A DNA stretch of 64,000 nucleotides from an uncultured Ilyobacter sp. (GCF_963668515.1 NZ_OY764864.1:496001-560000), one strand, 5' to 3'. Counted from the stretch's first letter, positions 15,241-23,752 are shown. Notes: generated by a model not told the origin, from the sequence alone. Numbers and translations: made by a program.

Positions 15241-16419
15241 ATGGCTATAAAATTAAGTGAATTGTATAAATCTACTAGCAGAAAAAATATGAAACTAATC
15301 GCTGGGGAAAATGGTATTAATAATATTGTCAGTTGGGCACATATGATTGAAAGCATAGAAACATCAATTTTTTTGGATGGTCAAGAGTTGGCTTTTACAA
15401 CTGGTATTGCTCTGGAAAAATTTGATTTAGAGGAAAAATTATATGAGTTAGTTAAACACACCTATAAGCATAAGGCTAGCGGCATAGTTATAAACACAGG
15501 CCCGTATATTGAAGAAATACCGGATAATATAATACAGTTTTGTGATGAGAATAATTTCCCACTTTTTGAAGTGCCCTGGCATACTCATTTAGCGAATCTT
15601 ATGAAAGAATTTTGCTATCAAATAACTCTATCAGATAGGACTAGTCTTGAATTATCAAGTGCCTTAAATAATGCTATCTTTTTTCCAAACCAACAGGAAC
15701 TGTATATCCCCTACTTAGAAAGTAAAGGTTTTAGAACTATATGGCCATATTGCATAACTCTTATAGAAATATTTGAGCAAGACGGAATAACAGTAACTAA
15801 CAATAAGAAGAGAATTAAAGTGTTAAAATTCATAGAAAATATTTTGTACTCCTATGAAAGAACTATCATCTATGATGTCGATGCTAAGATCACTCTTGGT
15901 TTTGCTAATTACACTCAAGAAGAAATAAAAAAGATACTGGATGAAATAAAGAATAGATGCTTGGAAATATTAAAAAAAAATGAAAAGATATATTTATGTG
16001 TTGGAGAAAATACTAAAAATATTGAATGTATTGCAAAAAGTGCTCGGCAAGCACTGGATGTATTGAAGCTCCAAAGAAAAAAAGGGATTAGTGACGAGGT
16101 AAGTATGTATAGTGATTTGGGCGCATACAAACTGCTCTTGGCAATAGAAGATAAAGAGATTATTAAAAAATACTTCCAAGAAACAATAGAAGGACTTGTT
16201 AAAAATGATGAATTAAAGGGGACAGATTACTTAACAGTATTAGAGAGCTATCTTAGAAATAGTGGAAGTATCAAAGCTGTTTCTGAAGAACTTTTTTATC
16301 ACAAAAATACCGTGTGTTATAAATTATCCAAAATTGAGGGGATTCTAGGGTGTAATTTATCCTACCTAGATAATAGAATGACTTATAAATTAGCTCTAAT
16401 GATAAGGGATATAATTTAA
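15241..16419 (+). CDS. PucR-family transcriptional regulator
   Basis: A 392-residue regulator. Residues about 7-125 form the PucR ligand domain (LIAGENGINNIVSWAHMIE, LAFTTGIAL, ASGIVINTGPYIEEIPDNIIQFCDENNFPLFEVPW) and residues about 335-390 the helix-turn-helix (VLESYLRNSGSIKAVSEELFYHKNTVCYKLSKIEGILG). Such proteins often activate genes for purine, amine or amino-acid use in response to the substrate. It reads in the same direction as the island and closes it, so it probably controls it. AGGGGAAATT precedes the ATG. No terminator is visible after it. Confidence 0.88.
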   Translation: MAIKLSELYKSTSRKNMKLIAGENGINNIVSWAHMIESIETSIFLDGQELAFTTGIALEKFDLEEKLYELVKHTYKHKASGIVINTGPYIEEIPDNIIQFCDENNFPLFEVPWHTHLANLMKEFCYQITLSDRTSLELSSALNNAIFFPNQQELYIPYLESKGFRTIWPYCITLIEIFEQDGITVTNNKKRIKVLKFIENILYSYERTIIYDVDAKITLGFANYTQEEIKKILDEIKNRCLEILKKNEKIYLCVGENTKNIECIAKSARQALDVLKLQRKKGISDEVSMYSDLGAYKLLLAIEDKEIIKKYFQETIEGLVKNDELKGTDYLTVLESYLRNSGSIKAVSEELFYHKNTVCYKLSKIEGILGCNLSYLDNRMTYKLALMIRDII

Positions 16420-16781
16420 TTTTTTTTAAAGCTAAACCTTATTTCCATTGAGGTCTTATATAAATGATTCTTCACAGGGCTAAATTATGTCTAAATTAAA
16501 TTTCTAGTCAAATATCCTTACGCTCTGATAATAGGGCGTATCCCAAATTTAGTGTAAATAGAATGGCAACACTTTTTTATTGATTTCACTCTGGGTTAAG
16601 TTTTCTAGTGCCTTTATACCTGTAAAACCTTTTCTCATGCCCCTCCCTTTTAGCATACATACTGAATATCCCCCTTAATTTTGACTATGATAAAAGTTGG
16701 AATTTGTATAGGAAGTATAACTCATCTACCCTGCTTTTCAAAATATAGCTTCGGGATTTTGTATTTGATGAATATGGACAG
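16420..16781. other. Intergenic region with possible insertion-sequence remnant
   Basis: The plus strand has 'agggcgtatcccaaatttag' followed by TGTAAATAG near 16533-16560, which resembles the outer ends of some insertion sequences. Just inside it, on the minus strand (16549-16656), is an open frame of 35 residues (MLKGRGMRKGFTGIKALENL...) ending near this motif. I do not recognise the family. It may be the last piece of a decayed transposase gene. Confidence 0.3.
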
Positions 16782-16811
16782 TTGACTTTTTTGTGTGAGA
16801 TATAATATACT
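16782..16811 (+). promoter_or_regulatory. Predicted promoter of the TM1266-type gene
   Basis: TTGACT (16782-16787), 18 nt, TATACT (16806-16811). The ribosome binding site and ATG follow after about 50 bases. Confidence 0.5.
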
Positions 16812-16865
16812 GTAACTAGAATCGTTTGTGATAAAATGTACTAAGTTTTACTGCTGAGGTGATAA

Positions 16866-17108
16866 ATGAATGAAAGAATAGCCACACTTTCTATTTTTAT
16901 TGAAAAAAAAGAGAGTGTAAAGAAAGTAAATGACATACTGTCAGAATTTTCAGAGCTTATTGTATCAAGGATGGGGATACCCTACCGAGAGAAAAGAGTG
17001 TCTGTAATAGTAGTTATACTAGACGGAACCAACGAAGATATGAGTGCACTGTCGGGAAGAATAGGCAATCTTGAAGGAGTATCTGTGAAGACCGCTGTGA
17101 AAAAATAA
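16866..17108 (+). CDS. TM1266-family iron-only hydrogenase system regulator
   Basis: An 80-residue protein with an ACT-like fold: MNERIATLSIFIEKKESVKKVNDILSEF, then SRMGIPYREKRVSVIVVILDG and GRIGNLEGVSVKTAV. The pattern and size match the small family found beside [FeFe]-hydrogenase maturation genes and named putative iron-only hydrogenase system regulator. The gene for the maturase HydG is next, supporting the call. It has no DNA-binding motif of its own; its mechanism is not known. GAGGTGATAA precedes the ATG. Confidence 0.8.
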   Translation: MNERIATLSIFIEKKESVKKVNDILSEFSELIVSRMGIPYREKRVSVIVVILDGTNEDMSALSGRIGNLEGVSVKTAVKK

Positions 17109-17281
17109 ATAAAGATGAAATTCCTAATTATGAAGATGATTGAATGATTCTGAGTAAAAGGGAAGGCTAAATCTAAAAAAGTATTGTATTATAATATAGT
17201 TTTATTGGATTTTTATTATAGAGTATAATCTATAAAAATTCGTAAAAACTTTTATAATTGACTTTTTAAATGATTTTAAAG

Positions 17282-17303
17282 GCCTTCCTAAATTTAGGAA
17301 GGC
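17282..17303 (+). terminator. Perfect palindromic hairpin before hydG
   Basis: GCCTTCCTAAA (17282-17292) is followed directly by its complement TTTAGGAAGGC (17293-17303), then TTATTTTTATT. It may terminate transcription from the regulator gene, or act as an attenuator, because hydG begins only about 50 bases downstream. Confidence 0.65.
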
Positions 17304-17354
17304 TTATTTTTATTGCTTGTAGATAACTGAAATTATATAAAATAGGGGGCATAA

Positions 17355-18770
17355 ATGAAGAAAACCTGGAAAGAGGAAGTGAAAGAAAAAAGTTTTATAA
17401 ATGGTGAACTTATAGAAACTCTTTTGGAAAAAAATAAAAATCCGTCAGAAGATGAATTTGAAATTGTGATGGAAAAAGCAAAGAGGCAGGAAAGACTCTC
17501 TATTGATGATGTGTCGGTACTCTTGAACAGTGATCAGGAAGATAGAGTAGAAAAAATATTTTCTCTGGCAAAAGATATAAAGGAAAAAGTTTACGGAAAC
17601 AGAGTGGTACTTTTTGCACCTCTATACATAGGAAACAAATGTACCAACTCATGTACATACTGCGGATTCAAGGTGACCAACGATATAATGAGAAAAAGCC
17701 TCTCCCTCGACGAAGTGCAGCAAGAGGTAGAAGCTCTAGTAGATGAGGGACACAAAAGAGTAATCATGGTATACGGAACTCACCCTGATTACCCTGCAGA
17801 GTATATAAGAGATACTGTGAAAAAGGCCTATACAGTAAAAAAAGGTAATGGTGAAATAAGAAGGGTAAATATAAATGCCTCTCCTATGGATGAAGAGGAT
17901 TATAAAATAGTAAAAGAGGCCGGAATAGGAACTTATCAGATATTCCAAGAGACATATCATGAGGAGACTTATAAAAAAGTCCACCCCAGAGGGGAAAAAT
18001 CTAACTTTAAATGGAGACTTTTCGGGCTTTCCAGAGCTATGAAGGCGGGAATCGACGACGTAGGTATAGGGGCTTTATTTGGTCTTTATAAATGGAAGTT
18101 TGAGGTTATGGGACTGATGCAGCATGTAGAACATCTAGAGAGTAATTTTGGTGTGGGACCTCATACTATTTCATTTCCAAGATTGAATGAGGCAACTGGT
18201 TCTAAAAAAGACCCCGAATATATTGTAGGAGATATGGAACTAAAAAGGATAATAGCCATCTTAAGACTGGCTGTACCTTATACTGGTCTTATTCTAACTG
18301 CCAGAGAAAATGCAGAACTAAGAAGAGAGTGTATGACCCTTGGAGTATCTCAGATAGATGCAGGAACACAGATTGAGCTTCAGGGATACAGTAAAAAGAA
18401 GGAAGAGCAAGATCTTTCTAAAGAGCAGTTCAAAATAGGAGATACAAGATCTTTGGATGAAGTGATGAGAGAACTTATGTCCAGTGGCTTTACTCCCTCA
18501 TTTTGTACAGCCTGTTACCGTCTAGGAAGAACAGGTGAACATTTTATGGAGTTTTCAAAACCTGGTTTCATACATCATTTCTGTACTCCCAATGCCATAC
18601 TGACCTTGGCAGAATATTTGGAGGATTACGCAGGGGAAGAAACAAAGGCTGTGGGATATAACCTAATATTAGAGCAGATAGAAAAAAGTGAACTTCTCCC
18701 TGAGGTAAAAGAAACCCTGAAGGTAAAGCTTGAAAAGATTAAAAAAGGTGAAAGGGACCTTTACTATTAA
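17355..18770 (+). CDS. hydG: [FeFe]-hydrogenase maturation radical SAM enzyme HydG
   Basis: A 471-residue radical SAM tyrosine lyase that makes the CO and CN ligands for the hydrogenase H-cluster. The SAM cluster motif CTNSCTYC starts at about residue 96, and the C-terminal auxiliary cluster motif CTAC then, after 22 residues, C (the CX2CX22C of HydG, in SFCTACYRLG...HHFCTPN) is intact; this separates HydG from ThiH. Length fits. The TM1266-type gene lies upstream and folA follows after 2 bases. HydE and HydF are not in this window. GGGGG precedes the ATG at 17355. Confidence 0.95.
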   Translation: MKKTWKEEVKEKSFINGELIETLLEKNKNPSEDEFEIVMEKAKRQERLSIDDVSVLLNSDQEDRVEKIFSLAKDIKEKVYGNRVVLFAPLYIGNKCTNSCTYCGFKVTNDIMRKSLSLDEVQQEVEALVDEGHKRVIMVYGTHPDYPAEYIRDTVKKAYTVKKGNGEIRRVNINASPMDEEDYKIVKEAGIGTYQIFQETYHEETYKKVHPRGEKSNFKWRLFGLSRAMKAGIDDVGIGALFGLYKWKFEVMGLMQHVEHLESNFGVGPHTISFPRLNEATGSKKDPEYIVGDMELKRIIAILRLAVPYTGLILTARENAELRRECMTLGVSQIDAGTQIELQGYSKKKEEQDLSKEQFKIGDTRSLDEVMRELMSSGFTPSFCTACYRLGRTGEHFMEFSKPGFIHHFCTPNAILTLAEYLEDYAGEETKAVGYNLILEQIEKSELLPEVKETLKVKLEKIKKGERDLYY

Positions 18771-18772
18771 TT

Positions 18773-19249
18773 ATGATAAGTTTAATAGTGGCCTTTGATG
18801 AAAACAGGGTTATAGGTAAAAATAACAGGTTGCCCTGGCATATACCTGAAGAGATGCAAAAGTTTAAAAAAGCAACCATGGGAAATATTATAATCATGGG
18901 AAGAAAGACCTTTGAGGGGATAGGAAGACCCCTACCAGGAAGGGTAAATATTGTGATTACAAAAGATGAAAGTTTTTATTATGAAGGGGTAGAAGTCTTC
19001 CACAGTGTGGAAGAAGCCCTAGAAGGAGCCTTAAAACTTGAAAAAGAAATATTTTTCATAGGTGGGGAGAGTATATACTGCCAGGTGGCAGATCTTGTAG
19101 ACAAACTTTATATATCTTTTATTCATGGGAAGTACGACGGAGATTCATATTTTCCAGAAATAAACTTAAGTAAGTTTCGAATTATAAAAGAAGAGAATCA
19201 TGATGACTTTATTTATAAAGAATATGAGAAAAAGACCCCGGCTTTTTAG
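18773..19249 (+). CDS. folA: Dihydrofolate reductase
   Basis: A 158-residue NADPH-dependent reductase of dihydrofolate. It has the classic opening ISLIVAFDENRVIGKNNRLPWHIPEEMQKFK, then IIMGRKTFEGIGRPLPGRVNIVITKD and IFFIGGESIYCQVADLVDKLYISFI. The acidic active-site residue sits in HIPEEM (Glu, as in Gram-positive type enzymes). It starts 2 bases after hydG with only a weak ribosome binding site, so translation may be coupled. No thyA is adjacent. The stop codon lies inside the following terminator hairpin. Confidence 0.95.
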   Translation: MISLIVAFDENRVIGKNNRLPWHIPEEMQKFKKATMGNIIIMGRKTFEGIGRPLPGRVNIVITKDESFYYEGVEVFHSVEEALEGALKLEKEIFFIGGESIYCQVADLVDKLYISFIHGKYDGDSYFPEINLSKFRIIKEENHDDFIYKEYEKKTPAF

Positions 19250-19260
19250 CCGGGGTCTTT
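19231..19260. terminator. Terminator overlapping the folA stop
   Basis: AAAGACCCCGGCT (19231-19243), loop TTTT, AGCCGGGGTCTTT (19248-19260). The 13-bp stem is perfect. The folA stop codon (19247-19249) lies at the loop. Confidence 0.85.
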
Positions 19261-19500
19261 ATAATAAAATAAAAATTATTATGAAATGGAATCATTACAA
19301 GTTCAAATTTGAAATAGCATATTCCAACTTAGATTTAACAGCAGTTTGGAGAAATTCAATACTTTAATTTGAAGTAAAAGAGCAACTTGGGTTATTTTAT
19401 GGTATCTTCTTTTCTTTGAATTTAGAGGATAAAATTTTATTCTGGGAAAAGAAATTTTAAGTAAGATAAGGTTATTCTCTTATAAATAGTGTAATAATTT
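19261..19500. other. Intergenic region with a repeat-end fragment
   Basis: 19352-19396 (aattcaatactttaattt then AAAGAGCAACTTGGGTTA) matches the right end of the MITE at 7101-7140. It looks like a solo end left by a decayed copy. Nothing else was recognised. Confidence 0.5.
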
Positions 19501-19502
19501 AG

Positions 19503-19531
19503 TTGAAAAATAAAAAATTAAGTGTTATATT
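19503..19531 (+). promoter_or_regulatory. Predicted promoter of the tetR-family gene
   Basis: TTGAAA (19503-19508), 17 nt, TATATT (19526-19531), with GGGAGG just before the ATG at 19563. Confidence 0.55.
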
Positions 19532-19562
19532 ATAGGTGTAATTTTATTTTTGGGAGGTTGGA

Positions 19563-20150
19563 ATGCCAAAAAAAGCAATTTTTACTAAAGATCATATATT
19601 AAATAAAGCCTTTGAAATGCTTGAAAAAAAAGGCCTTGAAGAGATAACAGCCAGAAATCTGGCAAAAGCCTTAAAATCCTCGCCAGCACCCATATACGGT
19701 TTTTTCAAATCTATGGATGATTTGAAAAAGGATTTGATTGAAAGATCTAAGGGGGTTTTTATGGAGTATGTAAAAAATCAAAATACAGAACTTCCCTTGT
19801 TGAATATAGGGATGGGGATAGTAACCTTTGCAAGGGAGGAGAAGCAGCTTTTTAGATCTATATTTCTGAGAGAAAAATCTTATCAGGGTCTGATACAGGA
19901 ATTTAAAGAGCTTATAGAGGAAGAAATACTAGCTGATAACAGATTTAAGGGACTTCCTGAAGAGATAAAAGAGACACTGTTTTTAGACTGCTGGACCTAT
20001 GCTCACGGGATGGCGACCCTCACATGTACAGGATATTTTGAAAATCCTTCAGATGAGTTTATAAAAGACAGGCTCATGCAAAGTGCAGCTGGGATGATAT
20101 ACAGGAGGCTAGAAGAGGCACCGGAACTGGAAAAATTTTTTAAGGACTAG
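19563..20150 (+). CDS. TetR/AcrR-family transcriptional regulator
   Basis: A 195-residue regulator. The N-terminal helix-turn-helix is clear: FTKDHILNKAFEMLEKKGLEEITARNLAKALKSSPAPIYGFFKSMDDLKKDLI. The C-terminal part (LFLDCWTYAHGMATLTC, FIKDRLMQSAAGMIYRRL) resembles the ligand-binding domain of the WHG type. No obvious target operon is adjacent: the next gene is recJ on the other strand. It may control its own promoter and distant genes. It ends at a terminator. Confidence 0.88.
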   Translation: MPKKAIFTKDHILNKAFEMLEKKGLEEITARNLAKALKSSPAPIYGFFKSMDDLKKDLIERSKGVFMEYVKNQNTELPLLNIGMGIVTFAREEKQLFRSIFLREKSYQGLIQEFKELIEEEILADNRFKGLPEEIKETLFLDCWTYAHGMATLTCTGYFENPSDEFIKDRLMQSAAGMIYRRLEEAPELEKFFKD

Positions 20151-20171
20151 GGGTAACCTGGTTCTTTTTTT
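20146..20171 (+). terminator. Terminator after tetR-family gene
   Basis: ACTAGG (20146-20151) pairs with CCTGGT (20157-20162) with one G-T pair, then a seven-base T run. Confidence 0.6.
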
Positions 20172-20192
20172 ATGTTCTAGTTAGAAAGTAAA

Positions 20193-20216
20193 AAAGGGCC
20201 TTTTAAAAGACCCTTT
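20193..20216 (-). terminator. Terminator of recJ
   Basis: AAAGGG-c-CTTTT followed by AAAAG-a-CCCTTT. On the minus strand it is followed by a T-run, placing it as the end of recJ. Confidence 0.7.
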
Positions 20217-20230
20217 AGAAAATGTTTTTA

Positions 20231-22810
20231 TCAAAAAAATGCGAGAATATCCTTTGTTGAGAAAATTTCAGTGTAATTTTTTATGTTTTTTAATATTTCA
20301 ATTTTTTCCTTATAGGGGAGTTTTTTAGTATAGAATACTTTCTGTATGTCATAGAGTTTTACCAGTTGAGATTCAGGTAAAATTTTTATATTTTGAGGCA
20401 GAGAGTAGCTGTCCTTTATCTTCTGAAATCCCTCTAAAGATATGTCTGTGTGAGAAATTATAACTATATTTTCATGAAGAATTTTTATCTCATCTCCAGG
20501 GTTTATATTTATAAAAATATAATAATCATATCCCTCTATACACTTTTCCGAAACCTGAATATAATTTTTTAACTTCTCTGGGATATCTCCCTCTGTGACA
20601 AGGAGGGTTTTTTTTCCAGAAATGGAATTATAAATACCGATTGTTTCTATAACAGCCCCTATACCCCGTCCTGGGTCTGTTATGGCAAGGGTTCTTTTAC
20701 CCTCCCTAAAAACTGATGAGAGTATTTGTTTCTGTATAGAGTTATAATTTAACTCCCCTAAAAGAAAATTTTTGATCTCTTTGAATATTTCGTTTTTCTT
20801 GTAGGCAAGGGTTGAAAAAGAGTAATCCCTTTTTATAGTGAGATGTATGTTGTAGTTTTCAGGTTTTTTAACAATTTTTTTGATCTCAGTTGTGAAATTA
20901 AAATTGTAGGAATACTTCAGTCTTTTTAGAACTGCTGCAGTCTGATAATCTATAAACCCTGCAACCTTTCTCTCTTGTATGAGTTCTACACCGTCAGAAA
21001 AACTTAGATAGACCTCCTTGTCCGAAGGTTCCCTTCTGCTGTAGACAACTGCCTCCATGGGAAAAACTGTGTCATAGATTTCTATACTCTCTTTAAGGTA
21101 ATTTCTCTCATTTTGTGAGGGATTCAGATCCTCTATGTATATCTTGTTCATATACCTGTCCTTGAATATCTCCTGTTTAAGCTTAAATGCCACATCGATC
21201 TCCCTCATATGAGCTATCTCCTGAAAATTGTGACCGCTGCTGAACCAGACGCAGTTTTTTATCTCATTCCCATCTTTTAAAATGGTAAACATCATGTGGT
21301 TTTTGTCCTTACCTATTATCCTGAGGTCTTTGAAAAGACAGTTTTTTATGGAGAATATGGGAGTGGGATTCCCGAAACCAAAGGGCTCCAAAAGTCTAAG
21401 TTTATCCAAAAACTCATAGGAGATTTTGTGAAAAAGAATCTCTTTTTCTATTTTTACAGGCTTTTGAAAATCTCCCTCGTCTAACATAGAACCTGCATAA
21501 CTGTTTATCCTGTCGCTGAACTCCTGGATTCTGTCTGCAGGGATTGAAAACCCCGCTGCACCGTCGTGACCCCCGTATTTTAGGAAGATATCAGGCATGG
21601 TATTCAGTGCATCGATCATGCTGAAGTTGTCGATACTCCTGCATGAGGCGACAGCAATGTTTTCTCCTTCTTTTATCTCCATTATTATTGTAGGTTTATA
21701 GTATTTGTCCACTATCTTTGATGCCACTATCCCGATTACCCCGTGGTGGAAATCTTTGCTGGCAACCACTATCACATTTTTCGTATCCAGGGACTTTTCA
21801 GATATATTTTTTTCTACAAGGTCCAAAATTTCACTCTGAATCTCTTTTCTTTCGTTGTTTTTTCCCATGAGGTTCTGAGATATCTCCCGGGACTCTTTTT
21901 TAGAGTCAGAAACAAAGAGTTCTACCCCGATTTTGGCATCTTCGAGTCTTCCTGCAGCATTAAACACAGGGGCGATGACAAATCCCACATCATAGGTGTT
22001 AAAAACTTTTGTTTCATATTCCGGATAGAGAAAACCAAGGAGAGTCCTAAGACCCAGGTGTTTTGTGTTTTCCAGGAGTTTCAGTCCGAATTTTGAAAAA
22101 ATCCTGTTCTCCTCAACCAGGGGGACGATGTCGGCAATGGTACCTATGGCAACTATATCAAGGTACTGGTGCATTTTTTCCCCTATACCCATCTTCCTGT
22201 AAATGGCATATAAAAACATAAAGGCAGTCCCCACCCCTGCCAGAAATTTAAAGGGGTAGATATTATCATCTCTCTTGGGGTTGATAACTGCATAGGCAGG
22301 TGGCAGAGCGTTGTTGATCTCATGATGATCGGTGATTATGACATCTAGGCCTATGTTATTTGCATGCTCTATCTCCTCTATAGAGGAGATTCCGCAGTCT
22401 ACAGTTATTACCACTGTCCCTCCTTCATTTTTTATATATGAAAGGGCCTCTTTGTTGAGCCCGTATCCCTCGTCCCTCAGGGGGATATAATATCTCACAT
22501 TGAGTCCTATATCTCTAAGGGCCATGAAACACATAGAGGTAGAGGTGATGCCGTCAACATCATAATCTCCGTAGATCCATATCTCCTCTTTCTTTTGCTT
22601 GGCTTCTAAAATCCTAGCCACAGCTATATCCATATCTGCCAGGGTCATAGGGTCTCTTATATCATCTAAAGAGGAGTAAAGAAATCTGTTTATCTCCCTT
22701 TCTTCTTTTATGCCCCTGTTGTATAGGATGTTCAGTATATCTTTGTCTATGGGAAGGGAGCTATTTTTATGAAGATAGTCCCCCTTGTATATCCATTTTG
22801 TATTATTCAT
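20231..22810 (-). CDS. recJ: Single-strand DNA exonuclease RecJ with C-terminal extension
   Basis: An 859-residue 5'-3' exonuclease used in recombination and mismatch repair. The DHH domain has YGDYDVDGITS (about residue 80), VITVDCG and TDHHEIN (about residue 160); the DHHA1 domain has KYGGHDGAAGFS near residue 395; an OB fold runs to about residue 565. RecJ proteins are commonly near 570 residues. The extra 290 residues contain a stretch like a helicase P-loop region (RTLAITDPGRGIGAV, about residue 705) in which the Walker lysine is missing, followed by TLLVTEGDIPEKL. This resembles a degenerate RecA-like fold. The ATG is preceded by GGAAGG. Confidence 0.92.
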   Translation of the reverse strand: MNNTKWIYKGDYLHKNSSLPIDKDILNILYNRGIKEEREINRFLYSSLDDIRDPMTLADMDIAVARILEAKQKKEEIWIYGDYDVDGITSTSMCFMALRDIGLNVRYYIPLRDEGYGLNKEALSYIKNEGGTVVITVDCGISSIEEIEHANNIGLDVIITDHHEINNALPPAYAVINPKRDDNIYPFKFLAGVGTAFMFLYAIYRKMGIGEKMHQYLDIVAIGTIADIVPLVEENRIFSKFGLKLLENTKHLGLRTLLGFLYPEYETKVFNTYDVGFVIAPVFNAAGRLEDAKIGVELFVSDSKKESREISQNLMGKNNERKEIQSEILDLVEKNISEKSLDTKNVIVVASKDFHHGVIGIVASKIVDKYYKPTIIMEIKEGENIAVASCRSIDNFSMIDALNTMPDIFLKYGGHDGAAGFSIPADRIQEFSDRINSYAGSMLDEGDFQKPVKIEKEILFHKISYEFLDKLRLLEPFGFGNPTPIFSIKNCLFKDLRIIGKDKNHMMFTILKDGNEIKNCVWFSSGHNFQEIAHMREIDVAFKLKQEIFKDRYMNKIYIEDLNPSQNERNYLKESIEIYDTVFPMEAVVYSRREPSDKEVYLSFSDGVELIQERKVAGFIDYQTAAVLKRLKYSYNFNFTTEIKKIVKKPENYNIHLTIKRDYSFSTLAYKKNEIFKEIKNFLLGELNYNSIQKQILSSVFREGKRTLAITDPGRGIGAVIETIGIYNSISGKKTLLVTEGDIPEKLKNYIQVSEKCIEGYDYYIFININPGDEIKILHENIVIISHTDISLEGFQKIKDSYSLPQNIKILPESQLVKLYDIQKVFYTKKLPYKEKIEILKNIKNYTEIFSTKDILAFF

Positions 22811-22918
22811 CGTCTTACCTTCCCTTTTATTGAAATAGTCAGTTCAAATTTTTCAGTTTGGTTATTCAGTGATTTTTGCAATCAAATAAATTATATCATA
22901 GGAATTATTATAAAGCAT
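22811..22918. other. recJ upstream region
   Basis: Short AT-rich spacer that must hold the recJ promoter. No clear consensus boxes were identified. Confidence 0.4.
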
Positions 22919-23632
22919 AATTTAAGCTAAGTTGCTACCTTTATTTTAAATTAAAGTATTGAATTTATCGGGATTCGTTACTTTTCTCTTGAAAGAAGTT
23001 TAAGGAAACTCTGGAAAAATTTTCCAGAGTCGAGAGATATAGTTACAGAAATCTGTTCCTTATCTCTCAGAAAAGTTCAAGCCTGTGAAAAATCAGCTAA
23101 ATAACCTTGAAAATCCACTAGCAATAAGGAAACTCAGAAAACAAGTTTCTGAGAACCAGAAAATATACTCGTATCACTCGTTATTTTTTGGCTACTCGCT
23201 ACGCTCAAACAGTCGATTTTTTCTAAGGATTTCACTGCGGTTATTCTTAACGCTGATTTTATCAATGGCAAGGGAAAAGAGATAAAAACCTCTCGCAAAA
23301 GAAGGTATTTATAGTTTTGGTTTTAACTCTGTGAGACTCATTCTTTTTCTCTGTGTCCTCTGTGTTCAAGAGGTTGTGTCCTTATTCGTGTTAATTTTTC
23401 TGTCTTTTATTGATTTTCATTCGTGACAAAATCTTTTGACTCTAATATCGATCTTCTCAGTGCAACTCCTGCTTTTTCTCTGTGTCCTCTGTGAGCAAAA
23501 GGTCTTGTCTTTATTCGTGTTAATTTCCCTATCTTTTATTAGTGTCCATTCGTGACAAAATCTTTTGATTCTGATATTCAGATAAATTCAGTAATTTATG
23601 AGAATTTCTTTCGAGTATCAACTTGAGTTAAT
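22919..23632. mobile_element. Complete MITE-like element, copy 3 (714 bp), with insert
   Basis: The ends match the terminal repeats of copy 2 in reverse orientation: TTAAGCTAAGTTGCTACCTT (from about 22921) and GAGTATCAACTTGAGTTAATT (to 23632). The body is the reverse complement of copy 2, but the 110-bp core is present twice (about 23340-23450 and 23470-23575). The terminal hairpin arm is interrupted by about 75 bases (about 22996-23075) that hold a perfect palindrome (23008-23030, arms ACTCTGGAAAA/TTTTCCAGAGT) and a stem GAGAGATA/TATCTCTC. Open frames inside, such as 23085-23285, have no ribosome binding site and are not genes. Confidence 0.75.
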
Positions 23633-23752
23633 TTACATTATAAAAGAAAAAAATCTGAATTTAACTATTTTTTATAATGACAGGCAATTAAAAAACAGGA
23701 GGATAAGTGAAAAGAAAAGAGAATATATAGGAAAAGAGCAGGAGGTGTAACG

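Noticed and set aside
23085..23285. Open frame of 66 codons inside repeat copy 3
   Set aside because: It has no ribosome binding site and consists of repeat sequence found elsewhere without an open frame.
23340..23580. Two similar 110-bp blocks that might suggest a CRISPR-like array
   Set aside because: Units are long, only two per locus, spacers are not unique, and the same blocks occur in the dispersed repeat copies. No cas genes are present.
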